Of a stretch of DNA of 64,000 nucleotides, positions 56,336 to 64,000 are shown in pieces (position 1 is the first letter of the stretch; each line of letters starts with the position of its first letter). Position numbers and translations under genes: made by a program. The notes below the pieces were generated by a model. The model was given only the letters and a program-made list of their open reading frames with translations. It had not been told where the DNA came from and searched no databases. Source of the stretch: Candidatus Gastranaerophilales bacterium (GTDB taxonomy: Bacteria > Cyanobacteriota > Vampirovibrionia > Gastranaerophilales > Gastranaerophilaceae); assembly GCA_944322745.1 (NCBI GenBank), contig CALUPV010000001.1:124001-188000 (forward strand), given 5' to 3'.

Positions 56336-57190
56336 TCAATTTATTTGATTTTTAATATATTTTTGAGTCGATAAATAACCATTCATATATATTTCTTCCT
56401 TCTTAGTTTTTGATAAATTAAACTCAATAAAACTAACCCCATCAATATCAATTTGTATTTTCTGTATTTTATTATTATCTTGTATCTTAGTATATTCATT
56501 ATCAATGGTATATGCAGCTACATTTACTATTGAATTAACTAATTTGATAGGATTTTTCGAAACTTTATTTTGATTTCCACCTGTAATTCTAAATTCCAAT
56601 ATTGTCTCTTTTCTATCAAGTAAAAATGATAAAACGTCCCATATTGGTTTGGCTCGCAAAATATCACCATCTATAAGAAATTTATTTTGAAATTTATAAA
56701 TAGGCAATAATCCAGGCATTGAAGAAGAAATTCTTAATGCAAGCGCAACTTCTGTATCGGGTGTTGTTTCTTTTGAAAATACAAATGGTAGGCTCTCCTC
56801 TAAATCAGTTGCTATAATATAAATTTCTTTATCTAAGTCTTTAAAACAAACCTGATTCATTTTACCTTTTACATAATTTTTTCCATAATACTTTGATTCA
56901 ACTTTTTCTCTTAGCCAACTGAGATAAATTTCGCCTTTGGATAAAGCAAAATCTGAAATCAAATTAAAATTAAAATCAAAAAAAAGAAAACATAAATTTG
57001 TTTTATCCAACTCATTTTTAATTTCTTCTGCACTATATCCAAGTGCATACATTGTCATAAATATAGCACCTATTGAAGATCCAGAATAACAATTAATTTT
57101 TATATTGTTTTCTTCGAATGCTTTCAATACACCAACATAACATAAACCTCTAACAGAGCCACCTGTAAATATACAATTATATGTTTTCAT
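56336..57190 (-). CDS. Patatin-like phospholipase
   Basis: A 284-aa protein. Motifs are GGSVRG (oxyanion hole, 10-15), GSSIG with Ser39 (nucleophile, 37-41) and DGD with Asp174 (dyad acid). This fits the Ser-Asp patatin hydrolases, which cut phospholipids or other acyl esters. No signal peptide or membrane helix. The C-terminal quarter is Lys/Ile/Asn-rich. It is convergent with the ART-like gene and 15 bases from the next minus gene, so it is possibly in an operon with it. ExoU-like effectors are a known use of this fold. Confidence 0.9.
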   Translation of the reverse strand: MKTYNCIFTGGSVRGLCYVGVLKAFEENNIKINCYSGSSIGAIFMTMYALGYSAEEIKNELDKTNLCFLFFDFNFNLISDFALSKGEIYLSWLREKVESKYYGKNYVKGKMNQVCFKDLDKEIYIIATDLEESLPFVFSKETTPDTEVALALRISSSMPGLLPIYKFQNKFLIDGDILRAKPIWDVLSFLLDRKETILEFRITGGNQNKVSKNPIKLVNSIVNVAAYTIDNEYTKIQDNNKIQKIQIDIDGVSFIEFNLSKTKKEEIYMNGYLSTQKYIKNQIN

Positions 57191-57205
57191 AAAAAGCTCT
57201 CTTTT

Positions 57206-58747
57206 CTATTTGTCTTTTCTATTTTTATATATTGTTATGTCATTATTTTTTTTATTCCAGAATAATATATCGCCATTTTCAAGTTTTAAAGAATTATACT
57301 CACTATATTCTTTCCACATTGAATTAAAAGACTTAAGTTGAACATAATAGTCTCTCTTTGTTATATATAAATATATTTTATAAGTCTCAGTATTTTGAAA
57401 ATAACTAGCTCTAGGATTATATTTTCCTAAAAGCTTATGTCTTTTTTCTGTTCCCGCAATAAGGAAATTACCATTATCTAAAGCAATAGCTTTTTCAACT
57501 TTGAAATTCTTTAACTTTCTTATCTTCTTTTTTGTATTTTCAGCAAAACTGTATTTATAACCATCTTGAAAATTAAAAATATATTCATCTTTATATAGTG
57601 CGCACTTATCATTTATCTTAATGTTTGCACCTTTATTAAAAATATTTTCTTCTAAATCATAAATATAAAATTTATTCCCTGAGGGTATTAACAAGTTGCC
57701 ATTACTAAATATTTGAACATTTCTTATATCAATATAACCTTCAATTTTATTTTTTGTACTATAAAGCTCGTTTTTTTGCGGATTATAGACTTCATAGTTT
57801 TCACAACTACGGCATAATACCGGCAGCATTAATATATGACCATTTCTTAGTAAAACAATTTCTTCATTTAAAATTTTTCTATCTAAACTTCTTATGTTTT
57901 TTATATCTTTTGTATAATTATTATAAATATCAATATCTATTATACTTTTGCCTTTTATATTTTTCTTTCTTATGATTAATTCTTCATCATTATTTAAGCT
58001 TATAGCTCCGGCATTTAAAATATTTTCATTTATAAAAGCTTTTTTATATTCAAACCGACCTTTATTTAAGTTATAAGTATATATTTTATTTACGATTATC
58101 GAGCTTCCATCCTTTGGGGTTGTTAAGAACATTATTTTTTTCGCATTTTGCATCAAATTTACGTTCTCAATAATTTCATTTTTAAATAAATATTTTGTAC
58201 TCCAATGTCCTTTATCAAAAATTATTCCCTCTACAATACCTCTACTCATTAAAAGTAATAATATTGATATAACGCCTAATCTTATAAGTAAACCATTCTT
58301 CTCAATATTTTTTGAAAACAAGTATTTTATCAGACAAATTACTGAAACTAAAAATAAAAATATTAAAATATTAAAACCTAAATACCACAACGCATATAAA
58401 AATATAAACGAATTTAAAACTAAAAAAGGCATACTTTTTTGAACTTCTTTTTTAGAATCTTCTTCTGTAGCTTTTTTGCTAAAAAACAATGTCAAATCAA
58501 CTATAATTGATACAAAGAACAATAAATATACAAGTAAAATCAATAATACAAAAAATAACCCGATAACGTTAATCAGAAGATAAAATAATAATTGAGCTCC
58601 CCAACTTAATGCCATATCTGTAAAAAAACTTATTAACATATTAAACAATAAAGCAATGTATCCAAATACAACCAAAATTTTAAATGAAAATAATCTTGTA
58701 TAAGTAAAACTAAAATTCAAATCACATAGTTTTCTACAGTTAAACAT
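57206..58747 (-). CDS. Multi-helix membrane protein with a propeller-like C-terminus
   Basis: A 513-aa protein. The first 180 residues hold about five hydrophobic helices (LFYLLINVIGLFFVLLILL and others). Residues 190-513 are strand-rich repeats of the type YNLNKGRFEYKK, NGHILMLPVL, NGNLLIPSGNKFYIYDLEEN and LENGDILFWNKKN, resembling Kelch or propeller blades. The ATG follows AGGAG. MarR-like palindromes lie upstream (58775-58796), so expression may respond to that regulator. Function unknown. Confidence 0.75.
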   Translation of the reverse strand: MFNCRKLCDLNFSFTYTRLFSFKILVVFGYIALLFNMLISFFTDMALSWGAQLLFYLLINVIGLFFVLLILLVYLLFFVSIIVDLTLFFSKKATEEDSKKEVQKSMPFLVLNSFIFLYALWYLGFNILIFLFLVSVICLIKYLFSKNIEKNGLLIRLGVISILLLLMSRGIVEGIIFDKGHWSTKYLFKNEIIENVNLMQNAKKIMFLTTPKDGSSIIVNKIYTYNLNKGRFEYKKAFINENILNAGAISLNNDEELIIRKKNIKGKSIIDIDIYNNYTKDIKNIRSLDRKILNEEIVLLRNGHILMLPVLCRSCENYEVYNPQKNELYSTKNKIEGYIDIRNVQIFSNGNLLIPSGNKFYIYDLEENIFNKGANIKINDKCALYKDEYIFNFQDGYKYSFAENTKKKIRKLKNFKVEKAIALDNGNFLIAGTEKRHKLLGKYNPRASYFQNTETYKIYLYITKRDYYVQLKSFNSMWKEYSEYNSLKLENGDILFWNKKNNDITIYKNRKDK

Positions 58748-58774
58748 ATAATACTCCTATTTAATATTTGTATT

Positions 58775-58796
58775 ATTACTTTACCATTCAACTATT
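58775..58796. promoter_or_regulatory. Predicted MarR operator O2, upstream of the membrane-protein gene
   Basis: ATTACTTTACCATTCAACTATT matches the marR-promoter operator core at 59323-59344 in 19 of 22 bases (by eye). A further half-site-like ACTATTCAATTATT follows at 58798-58811. Confidence 0.55.
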
Positions 58797-58829
58797 AACT
58801 ATTCAATTATTTTTGGGTTTTAATTTACA

Positions 58830-59294
58830 TTATTTAATATTAGTTAACCATTCAACTAATATTTTTTCTATATTTTGTTTATCATTTTCAGCAAGTTTTT
58901 CGGTTATTTTATGCACTTCAGCAGAATAATAAGGCCAGATTTCATCTAAAAGAGAAGAAGCTGTATCAGATATTTTTATCAGTTTAACTCTGCGATCATT
59001 TTCTTTTGAATTTCTTGATATCATTTTTTCCTTTTCAAGCCTGTCCAAAAGCTTTGTAATATTTGAAGGAGTTACTAAAAGTCTTTGACTTATTTCATTT
59101 TGTTGAATACCATCTTTACTGCCAATATGTTTAATAATCATTAATATGTTAAATTTTGCAATATTTAAATTATATTTATAAAGTAAACTATCCAGTTTAT
59201 TAGAAATTTGTCCCCATAATAACCCAATTGTATAAATCAATTTAGAACTGTCATTCTGCTTTTCAAAATATAAATCTACATCTTTCTTCATATT
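58830..59294 (-). CDS. MarR-family transcriptional regulator
   Basis: A 154-aa winged-helix regulator. The DNA-binding part runs QNEISQRLLVTPSNITKLLD with the wing EKEKMISRNSKENDRRVKLI, typical of MarR. The start at 59294 (MKKDVDLYFE) is preceded by GGCGGT; an ORF start at 59339 lies inside the operator and is rejected. The gene is divergent from hydG. It is likely autoregulated by the palindrome overlapping its promoter; the ligand is unknown. Confidence 0.92.
   Translation of the reverse strand, partial: NMKKDVDLYFEKQNDSSKLIYTIGLLWGQISNKLDSLLYKYNLNIAKFNILMIIKHIGSKDGIQQNEISQRLLVTPSNITKLLDRLEKEKMISRNSKENDRRVKLIKISDTASSLLDEIWPYYSAEVHKITEKLAENDKQNIEKILVEWLTNIK
58836..58863. promoter_or_regulatory. 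Predicted MarR operator O3, inside the marR 3' end
   Basis: Perfect 10-bp arms AATATTAGTT (58836-58845) and AACTAATATT (58854-58863) around an 8-base spacer AACCATTC. The spacer and inner arms match the operators at 59322 and 58775. It encodes the last residues of MarR. Confidence 0.55.
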
Positions 59295-59310
59295 ACACCG
59301 CCTTTTCTTG

Positions 59311-59339
59311 AGTATAGCAATAAATAGTTTATCATTCAA
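59311..59339 (-). promoter_or_regulatory. Predicted marR promoter
   Basis: On the minus strand, TTGAAT (59339-59334) and TATACT (59316-59311) with a 17-base spacer. The operator at 59322-59345 covers the -35 region and spacer. Confidence 0.65.
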
Positions 59340-59345
59340 CTATTT
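59322..59345. promoter_or_regulatory. Predicted MarR operator O1, at the marR promoter
   Basis: AAATAGTT (59322-59329) and AACTATTT (59338-59345) are perfect 8-bp arms around an 8-base spacer TATCATTC. It overlaps the marR -35 box and could also affect the divergent hydG promoter (about 20 bases away). Confidence 0.65.
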
Positions 59346-59361
59346 TTAATCATTTTCTACT

Positions 59362-59390
59362 TTGGATACATTTAATTTTTGAGTTATACT
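59362..59390 (+). promoter_or_regulatory. Predicted hydG promoter
   Basis: TTGGAT (59362-59367) and TATACT (59385-59390), 17-base spacer. Confidence 0.65.
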
Positions 59391-59412
59391 GTAGAAGAAA
59401 AAAGGCATCAAA

Positions 59413-60831
59413 ATGTATAATCCAAAATCTACAAAAGCAGAAGAATTTATTTCTCATCAAGAAATTTTAGATACTATAGAATATGCTGAGAAAAATAAAG
59501 ATAATAAAGTTCTTCTAAATGAAATTTTAGAAAAAGCAAAGCTTAAAAAGGGTCTAACTCATAGAGAAGCATCTGTTTTATTAGCTTGCAATAATGATGA
59601 AATAAATAACGAAATTTTCACTCTTGCAAAACAAATAAAGGAAGATTTTTACGGCAACAGAATTGTTCTTTTTGCACCTTTATATCTTTCTAATTATTGC
59701 ATAAACGGTTGTACATACTGTCCATACCACGCTAAAAACACTCATATTCCAAGAAAAAAAATGACTCAGGAAGAAATAAGAAATGAAGTAATTGCACTTC
59801 AAGATATGGGACACAAACGCCTTGCAATTGAATCGGGTGAAGATCCGATTAATAACCCTATTGAATATATTCTAGAATCAATTAATACCATATATTCTAT
59901 AAAGCATAAAAATGGAGCAATAAGAAGAGTAAACGTAAATATTGCTGCAACTACAGTTGAAAATTACAGAAAATTACATGAAGCTAAAATAGGTACATAT
60001 ATATTATTCCAAGAAACCTATAATAAAGAAAGTTATGAGAAATTACACCCTACAGGTCCAAAACATAATTATGCTTACCATACAGAAGCAATGGACAGAG
60101 CAATGCAAGGCGGAATTGACGATGTTGGAATCGGAGTTTTATTCGGACTAGAAAATTATAAATATGAGTTTGCCGGCATTTTAATGCACGCAGAACACTT
60201 AGAAGCACTATATGGCGTAGGACCGCACACTATAAGCGTACCAAGAATAAGAAAAGCTGATGATATAGATCCAAATAGTTTTGCAAACGGACTTGATGAT
60301 GAAACTTTCAAAAAGCTTGTTGCAGTAATAAGAATAGCAGTACCATATACCGGTATGATAATATCAACACGCGAAAACAAAGAATGCAGAAAATCTTTAT
60401 TAGAACTTGGTGTTTCACAAATATCAGGCGGTTCAAAAACCAGTGTCGGCGGATACTATAAACCTGAAAAAGAAGATGAAGATTCAAGCCAATTTGAAGT
60501 TAATGATAACAGAACACTTGATGAAGTAGTAAATTGGTTAATGGAATTAGATTACCTGCCAAGTTTTTGCACTGCTTGTTATGGAAATAATCGAACAGGC
60601 GAAAGATTTATGTCTATCTGTAAAGATCAACAAATACATAACTTCTGCCATCCAAATGCAATAATGACATTAAAAGAATACTTAGTTGATTATGCTTCTG
60701 AAAAAACAAAACAAACAGGAGAAAAACTTCTTTTAAAAGAAATCGACAAACTTAAAGATGAAAATAGGAAGCAGATTGTAATACAAAATCTTGAAAAAAT
60801 AATAAATGGCGAACGTGATTTTAAGTTCTAA
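59413..60831 (+). CDS. hydG: [FeFe]-hydrogenase maturase HydG
   Basis: Radical SAM tyrosine lyase that supplies CO and CN for the H-cluster; 472 aa, normal length. The SAM cluster is CINGCTYCPYH. The second cluster has the family's CX2CX22C pattern: CTAC with the last Cys in HNFC. LAIESGEDP and GPHTISVPR are other blocks. Its partner hydE is at 44751. Presence implies an [FeFe]-hydrogenase elsewhere in the genome. Possible co-regulation with marR because of the shared intergenic region. Confidence 0.97.
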   Translation: MYNPKSTKAEEFISHQEILDTIEYAEKNKDNKVLLNEILEKAKLKKGLTHREASVLLACNNDEINNEIFTLAKQIKEDFYGNRIVLFAPLYLSNYCINGCTYCPYHAKNTHIPRKKMTQEEIRNEVIALQDMGHKRLAIESGEDPINNPIEYILESINTIYSIKHKNGAIRRVNVNIAATTVENYRKLHEAKIGTYILFQETYNKESYEKLHPTGPKHNYAYHTEAMDRAMQGGIDDVGIGVLFGLENYKYEFAGILMHAEHLEALYGVGPHTISVPRIRKADDIDPNSFANGLDDETFKKLVAVIRIAVPYTGMIISTRENKECRKSLLELGVSQISGGSKTSVGGYYKPEKEDEDSSQFEVNDNRTLDEVVNWLMELDYLPSFCTACYGNNRTGERFMSICKDQQIHNFCHPNAIMTLKEYLVDYASEKTKQTGEKLLLKEIDKLKDENRKQIVIQNLEKIINGERDFKF

Positions 60832-60892
60832 ATGATTGCTTTTAGTCCGTTTTACGAATAAAATATAGTTATAAATAGAGATTGGAGCGAAA

Positions 60893-61171
60893 ATGAGCGA
60901 AGATAAAATCATTGTAACTATTTCAGGAAAAGACGGAGTTGGCATAGTTGCTGAAATTGCATCTGTTCTTGCTAAATATGAAGTTAATATAGAAGATATA
61001 AGACAAACAATTATGCAAGGTTGTTTTATGATGTTTTTGCTTGCTGATATCAGCAAATCAAAATATTCTTTTAAAGAAATAAAAGAAGCTGTTGTTGAAT
61101 CCGGACAAAAATTAGGTATGGAAATTTGGATTCAAAAGAAAGAAATTTTTGATAAAATGCACACTATTTAA
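60893..61171 (+). CDS. ACT-domain protein (UPF0237 family)
   Basis: A 92-aa single ACT domain: IIVTISGKDGVGIVAEIASV, then VNIEDIRQTIM. Such proteins bind amino acids as regulatory units. It lies 11 bases before the UPF0210 gene, a pairing widely seen in Firmicutes and others. A TTTAGT-17-TATAGT pair (60841-60869) may be its promoter. GGAG precedes the ATG. Confidence 0.92.
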   Translation: MSEDKIIVTISGKDGVGIVAEIASVLAKYEVNIEDIRQTIMQGCFMMFLLADISKSKYSFKEIKEAVVESGQKLGMEIWIQKKEIFDKMHTI

Positions 61172-61182
61172 GGGAATAATAA

Positions 61183-62550
61183 ATGTCTTTTTTTAATGAA
61201 AAATCAATCATTGAAACAATAAATATGATTAAGATTCACAACTTAGATATAAGAACCGTTACTTTAGCGTTAAGTTTACGTGATTGTTGCGGAGAAAATG
61301 TCAGAGAAGTTGGAGACAAAATATATAAAAAAATCACAAAATATGCAAAAAATTTATATAATTACGCTGCTGAAATAGAAGATGAATATTCAATTCCTAT
61401 AATAAATAAAAGGATAGCAGTTACACCTATTTCTTTAGTTGGAGAATCTTGCAAAGATATGGATTATGTTTATCTTGCAAAGATATTAGATGAAGCTGCA
61501 AAAGAAGTAAATGTTAATTTTATAGGCGGATTTTCAGCCCTTGTTGAAAAAGGTTGTACAAAAGGCGATATTGCTCTGATTGAAAGCATTCCTGAAGCCC
61601 TAAAACAAACTCAGCGTGTATGTTCTTCAATTAATTTAGCATCTACAAAAGCCGGTATTAATATGGATGCAGTCAAAAAAATGGGCGGAATAATAAAACA
61701 AGCCGCAAACCTTACAGCAAATGAAGATGGCATAGGCGCTGCAAAACTCGTTTGTTTTTGTAATGTACCCGGTGATAACCCATTTATGGCAGGTGCATTC
61801 CATGGTTATGGAGAACCCGAGTGTGCTTTAAATGTTGGAGTATCCGGTCCGGGAGTAGTTAGAGCAGCCGTTGAAAATTTACCCAAAGATGCAGATTTTG
61901 GAGAACTTGCAAACAAAATAAAACAAATAGCATTTAAAATAACCTCCACAGGTGAACTTGTTGGCAGAAGAATGGCTGAAAAAATGAATATTCCATTTGG
62001 AATTATAGACCTATCTTTAGCACCTACACCAGCTATTGGTGATTCCGTTGCAGGGATTTTCCAAGCTATGGGATTAGAACATGCAGGTGCACACGGCACT
62101 ACCGCAGCACTTGCAATGCTAAATGATGCTGTTAAAAAAGGTGGAATAATGGCAAGTTCATATGTTGGAGGTTTATCAGGTGCATTTATTCCGGTATCAG
62201 AGGATGCAGGTATGATTGAAGCTGCAAAAAAAGGTATTCTAACCTTTGATAAATTAGAAGCAATGACTTGTGTATGTTCTGTAGGACTTGATATGATTGC
62301 GATTCCTGGTGATACACCTGAATCTACAATTTCAGGTATGATTGCCGATGAAATGGCTATTGGTATGATAAATAAAAAAACTACAGCAGTTAGAATAATC
62401 CCCGTACCGAATAAAAAAGTAGGAGATTATGCCGTATATGGTGGTTTATTAGGTGAAGCTCCTATAATGAATGTTAATAAGCTTTCCTCTGAAACTTTTA
62501 TTAACAGAGGTGGAAGAATTCCAGCCCCAATACACAGTCTTAACAACTAA
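61183..62550 (+). CDS. UPF0210 (PFL/DUF711) family protein
   Basis: A 455-aa protein of the UPF0210/DUF711 family, by [17 protein letters not shown], then [12 protein letters not shown], and a Gly-rich [19 protein letters not shown]. The family folds like glycyl-radical enzymes, but lacks a proven function. It is co-transcribed with the ACT protein. AAGGGAA precedes the ATG. Confidence 0.92.
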   Translation: MSFFNEKSIIETINMIKIHNLDIRTVTLALSLRDCCGENVREVGDKIYKKITKYAKNLYNYAAEIEDEYSIPIINKRIAVTPISLVGESCKDMDYVYLAKILDEAAKEVNVNFIGGFSALVEKGCTKGDIALIESIPEALKQTQRVCSSINLASTKAGINMDAVKKMGGIIKQAANLTANEDGIGAAKLVCFCNVPGDNPFMAGAFHGYGEPECALNVGVSGPGVVRAAVENLPKDADFGELANKIKQIAFKITSTGELVGRRMAEKMNIPFGIIDLSLAPTPAIGDSVAGIFQAMGLEHAGAHGTTAALAMLNDAVKKGGIMASSYVGGLSGAFIPVSEDAGMIEAAKKGILTFDKLEAMTCVCSVGLDMIAIPGDTPESTISGMIADEMAIGMINKKTTAVRIIPVPNKKVGDYAVYGGLLGEAPIMNVNKLSSETFINRGGRIPAPIHSLNN

Positions 62551-62561
62551 GGAGATTATAA

Positions 62562-63209
62562 TTGTTTCTGTTTGGTTTTGGTAGAATAAGAAGGTTTTTT
62601 ATATTTTATTCCGTATATAACAAAGGAATAAACAGAGAAAATCTTGGTGAATATCCCAAAGCACTAAGTAATTTGTTTTTAGCACTATCTTTAATGCCAA
62701 AATCATTAAAAACATATAAAGCAATTGCAAGAGTTAACAGAAAAAACAAAATGTTTTTAAATGCAATTGATTTTTATACAAAAGCAATAATGAAATTTCC
62801 TAAAGATGCACAATTATATGCACTTAAAGCCGATGTATACAGAAAAATAAAAGAATATGATGAAGCTATTACTGCTTATAATATGGCCATTCAATTTGAT
62901 TACACAAACACTTTATACTACGAATACAGAGCTCAAATAAAATATTATATTGGCGATATTCAAGGTGCTATAAACGATTATAACGGTGCAATAAATATCA
63001 ATCCCGATGATTACAGATTATACAAACAAAGAGCTTTCTACCATTTCGAAAAGAAAAATTATGAAAGTGCTATAAATGATTATAATAAAGCAATATCTCT
63101 AAATCCTAATGATTCACATTTATATTATATGAGAGCCTCAATAGAGAAAATAAAAGGTTTAGAAACTGAAGCTGAAAATGACTTTAAAAAGGCAGAATCC
63201 TTAAAATAG
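62562..63209 (+). CDS. Tetratricopeptide-repeat protein
   Basis: A 215-aa protein with about five TPR units from residue 24, for example AINDYNGAININPDDYRLYKQ and AINDYNKAISLNPNDSHLYY. TPRs mediate protein contacts. The start is TTG with a strong AGGAG seven bases before, 11 bases after UPF0210. A short hydrophobic N-terminus (FIFYSVYN) may be buried or membrane-attached. Partner unknown. Confidence 0.88.
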   Translation: MFLFGFGRIRRFFIFYSVYNKGINRENLGEYPKALSNLFLALSLMPKSLKTYKAIARVNRKNKMFLNAIDFYTKAIMKFPKDAQLYALKADVYRKIKEYDEAITAYNMAIQFDYTNTLYYEYRAQIKYYIGDIQGAINDYNGAININPDDYRLYKQRAFYHFEKKNYESAINDYNKAISLNPNDSHLYYMRASIEKIKGLETEAENDFKKAESLK

Positions 63210-63218
63210 AAACAATTT

Positions 63219-63707
63219 TTATTCTTCAATTTTTTCTTTATTTAGTTTTTTATTTTCTTTTTCTATTCTTTTGGCTTCTTTTTCTGCTTCTTTAGCACGT
63301 TTTTTTGCTAATTTTTGTTTCTGTTCTTCTGTAAATTTACACTTTTTCAAAAGTTTTTCATAATATGCTTGTCTATCAGCCGGATTTTCTATTTTCTCTG
63401 CTTCTTTTAATCCTGCCTCAAACTTAGCTTTTTTATCTCTGTAAGAAACATGCTTAAACTTTGTAACCCCATGACATAACATCGGTATCCCAATAGGAGA
63501 TGTTATTATTAGGGCCGTTAATTCTGAACCAACGGCAATCTCTGCTATAGCGCTGCCTCTTGTAAAATCTTCTCTGGGATTTTGATATTTTTCAGGTACA
63601 TAATCTTCCCACTTTGGTGCCGTTACATTATTTTCATCAACTGCATATACAGGCAATATAAAAGATGAAAAACAAAACATTATAAAAATAACAATTATCT
63701 TTTTCAT
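63219..63707 (-). CDS. Exported charged protein, unknown function
   Basis: A 162-aa protein with a Sec signal peptide (MKKIIVIFIMFCFSSFILP, then VYA). The mature part has a hydrophobic stretch (ELTALIITSPIGIPML) and a strongly Lys/Glu-rich helix at the end. The start at 63707 has AAGGA seven bases before; 63734 does not. The PKWEDYVPEKY segment recalls the small exported protein at 8402-8704. No family recognised. Confidence 0.75.
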   Translation of the reverse strand: MKKIIVIFIMFCFSSFILPVYAVDENNVTAPKWEDYVPEKYQNPREDFTRGSAIAEIAVGSELTALIITSPIGIPMLCHGVTKFKHVSYRDKKAKFEAGLKEAEKIENPADRQAYYEKLLKKCKFTEEQKQKLAKKRAKEAEKEAKRIEKENKKLNKEKIEE

Positions 63708-63742
63708 ATGAATATCCTTGAAATAGTTATACAAATATTATA

Positions 63743-64000
63743 CTAATCATTAAAAAAATTGTAAAAATGATAAAACTGATATGGTGCAAGTTTTGTTTTT
63801 TCTTCTAAGAACGCAACAAACTCTTTTTGCATTTTACTTAATGTCATAGCTTTCGTTTGTGAATTATAAAATCTCTTCAAATGAATGCAATATCTATCTT
63901 TTGGCATTTTTATTGCACTTACAAAATACACGGGTACTTCCATCATTTGTGCAAATTTGAATGTACCAACTGGGAATAATACTTTATGATTTAAAAACTC
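63743..64000 (-). CDS. LPLAT/LpxL-like acyltransferase, C-terminal end (partial)
   Basis: The frame is open to the right edge, so this is the C-terminal end of a longer gene. KVLFPVGTFKFAQMMEVPVY resembles the fatty-acid-donor strand of lipid A acyltransferases (HtrB/LpxL), and the end PYQFYHFYNFFND resembles their usual NWFNFYDFW ending. It would act in lipid A or lysophospholipid acylation. The catalytic HxxxxD is upstream, outside the window. Confidence 0.6.
   Translation of the reverse strand, partial: EFLNHKVLFPVGTFKFAQMMEVPVYFVSAIKMPKDRYCIHLKRFYNSQTKAMTLSKMQKEFVAFLEEKTKLAPYQFYHFYNFFND

Noticed and set aside
58836-58863. O3 as a terminator
   Set aside because: A T-run follows only on the plus strand, where no gene ends; similarity to O1 and O2 favours an operator.

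Overview
The window is visibly AT-rich, with AGA as the usual arginine codon and short strong AGGAG-like ribosome sites. Several traits point to a non-photosynthetic relative of Cyanobacteria (Vampirovibrionia/Melainabacteria, perhaps the gut Gastranaerophilales). The ATP synthase genes run a-c-b'-b-delta-alpha-gamma without beta or epsilon, which is the cyanobacterial split arrangement with two different b subunits. The complex I genes run D-H-I-J-K-L-M-N without E, F and G between D and H, as in 11-subunit enzymes. Several proteins of unknown function start with short signatures such as ISFKG or IFRAN. The taxon is an inference; no rRNA gene is present to test it.

Layout: 1-8.4 kb, complex I operon (nuoC end to nuoN) and terminator. 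8.4-17.6 kb, a small exported protein, ispG, a phosphoesterase, a large duplicated FKG-type protein, tRNA-Thr and tRNA-Asn, an EF-hand-like protein, and a B12-type radical SAM protein with a coiled-coil partner. 17.7-29.1 kb, kdsA (+) facing a minus-strand block: prepilin, dapA, asd, a D-2-hydroxyacid dehydrogenase, and the grpE-dnaJ-propeller-methyltransferase-nadK-recN operon. A candidate small RNA lies at 21.4 kb. 29.2-35.8 kb, an acetyltransferase-like protein, two radical SAM proteins, a GGDEF protein, a penicillin-interacting serine hydrolase and a dicarboxylate/amino acid symporter. 35.8-44.1 kb, an AsmA-like protein behind the ATP synthase operon. 44.3-51.3 kb, hydE, a further radical SAM protein, uvrA and rpsA. 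ispH (51.3-52.1 kb) seems to use a CTG start.

52.3-59.3 kb is the most unusual stretch. It holds a predicted HExxH metalloprotease with an ASTT repeat, a PAS histidine kinase, an ADP-ribosyltransferase-like protein with an altered catalytic Glu, a patatin phospholipase, a membrane protein with a propeller-like tail, and a MarR regulator. Three related palindromes that look like MarR operators lie around the marR gene. It reads as a possible effector island. 59.4-64 kb has hydG, an ACT-UPF0210 pair, a TPR protein, an exported charged protein and the end of a lipid-A-type acyltransferase.

Taken together, the genes suggest a fermenting or anaerobic cell with [FeFe]-hydrogenase (hydE, hydG), a proton-type ATP synthase, an ion-pumping complex I, MEP-pathway isoprenoids (ispG, ispH), lysine/DAP synthesis (asd, dapA) and a Gram-negative envelope (kdsA, LPLAT, AsmA).
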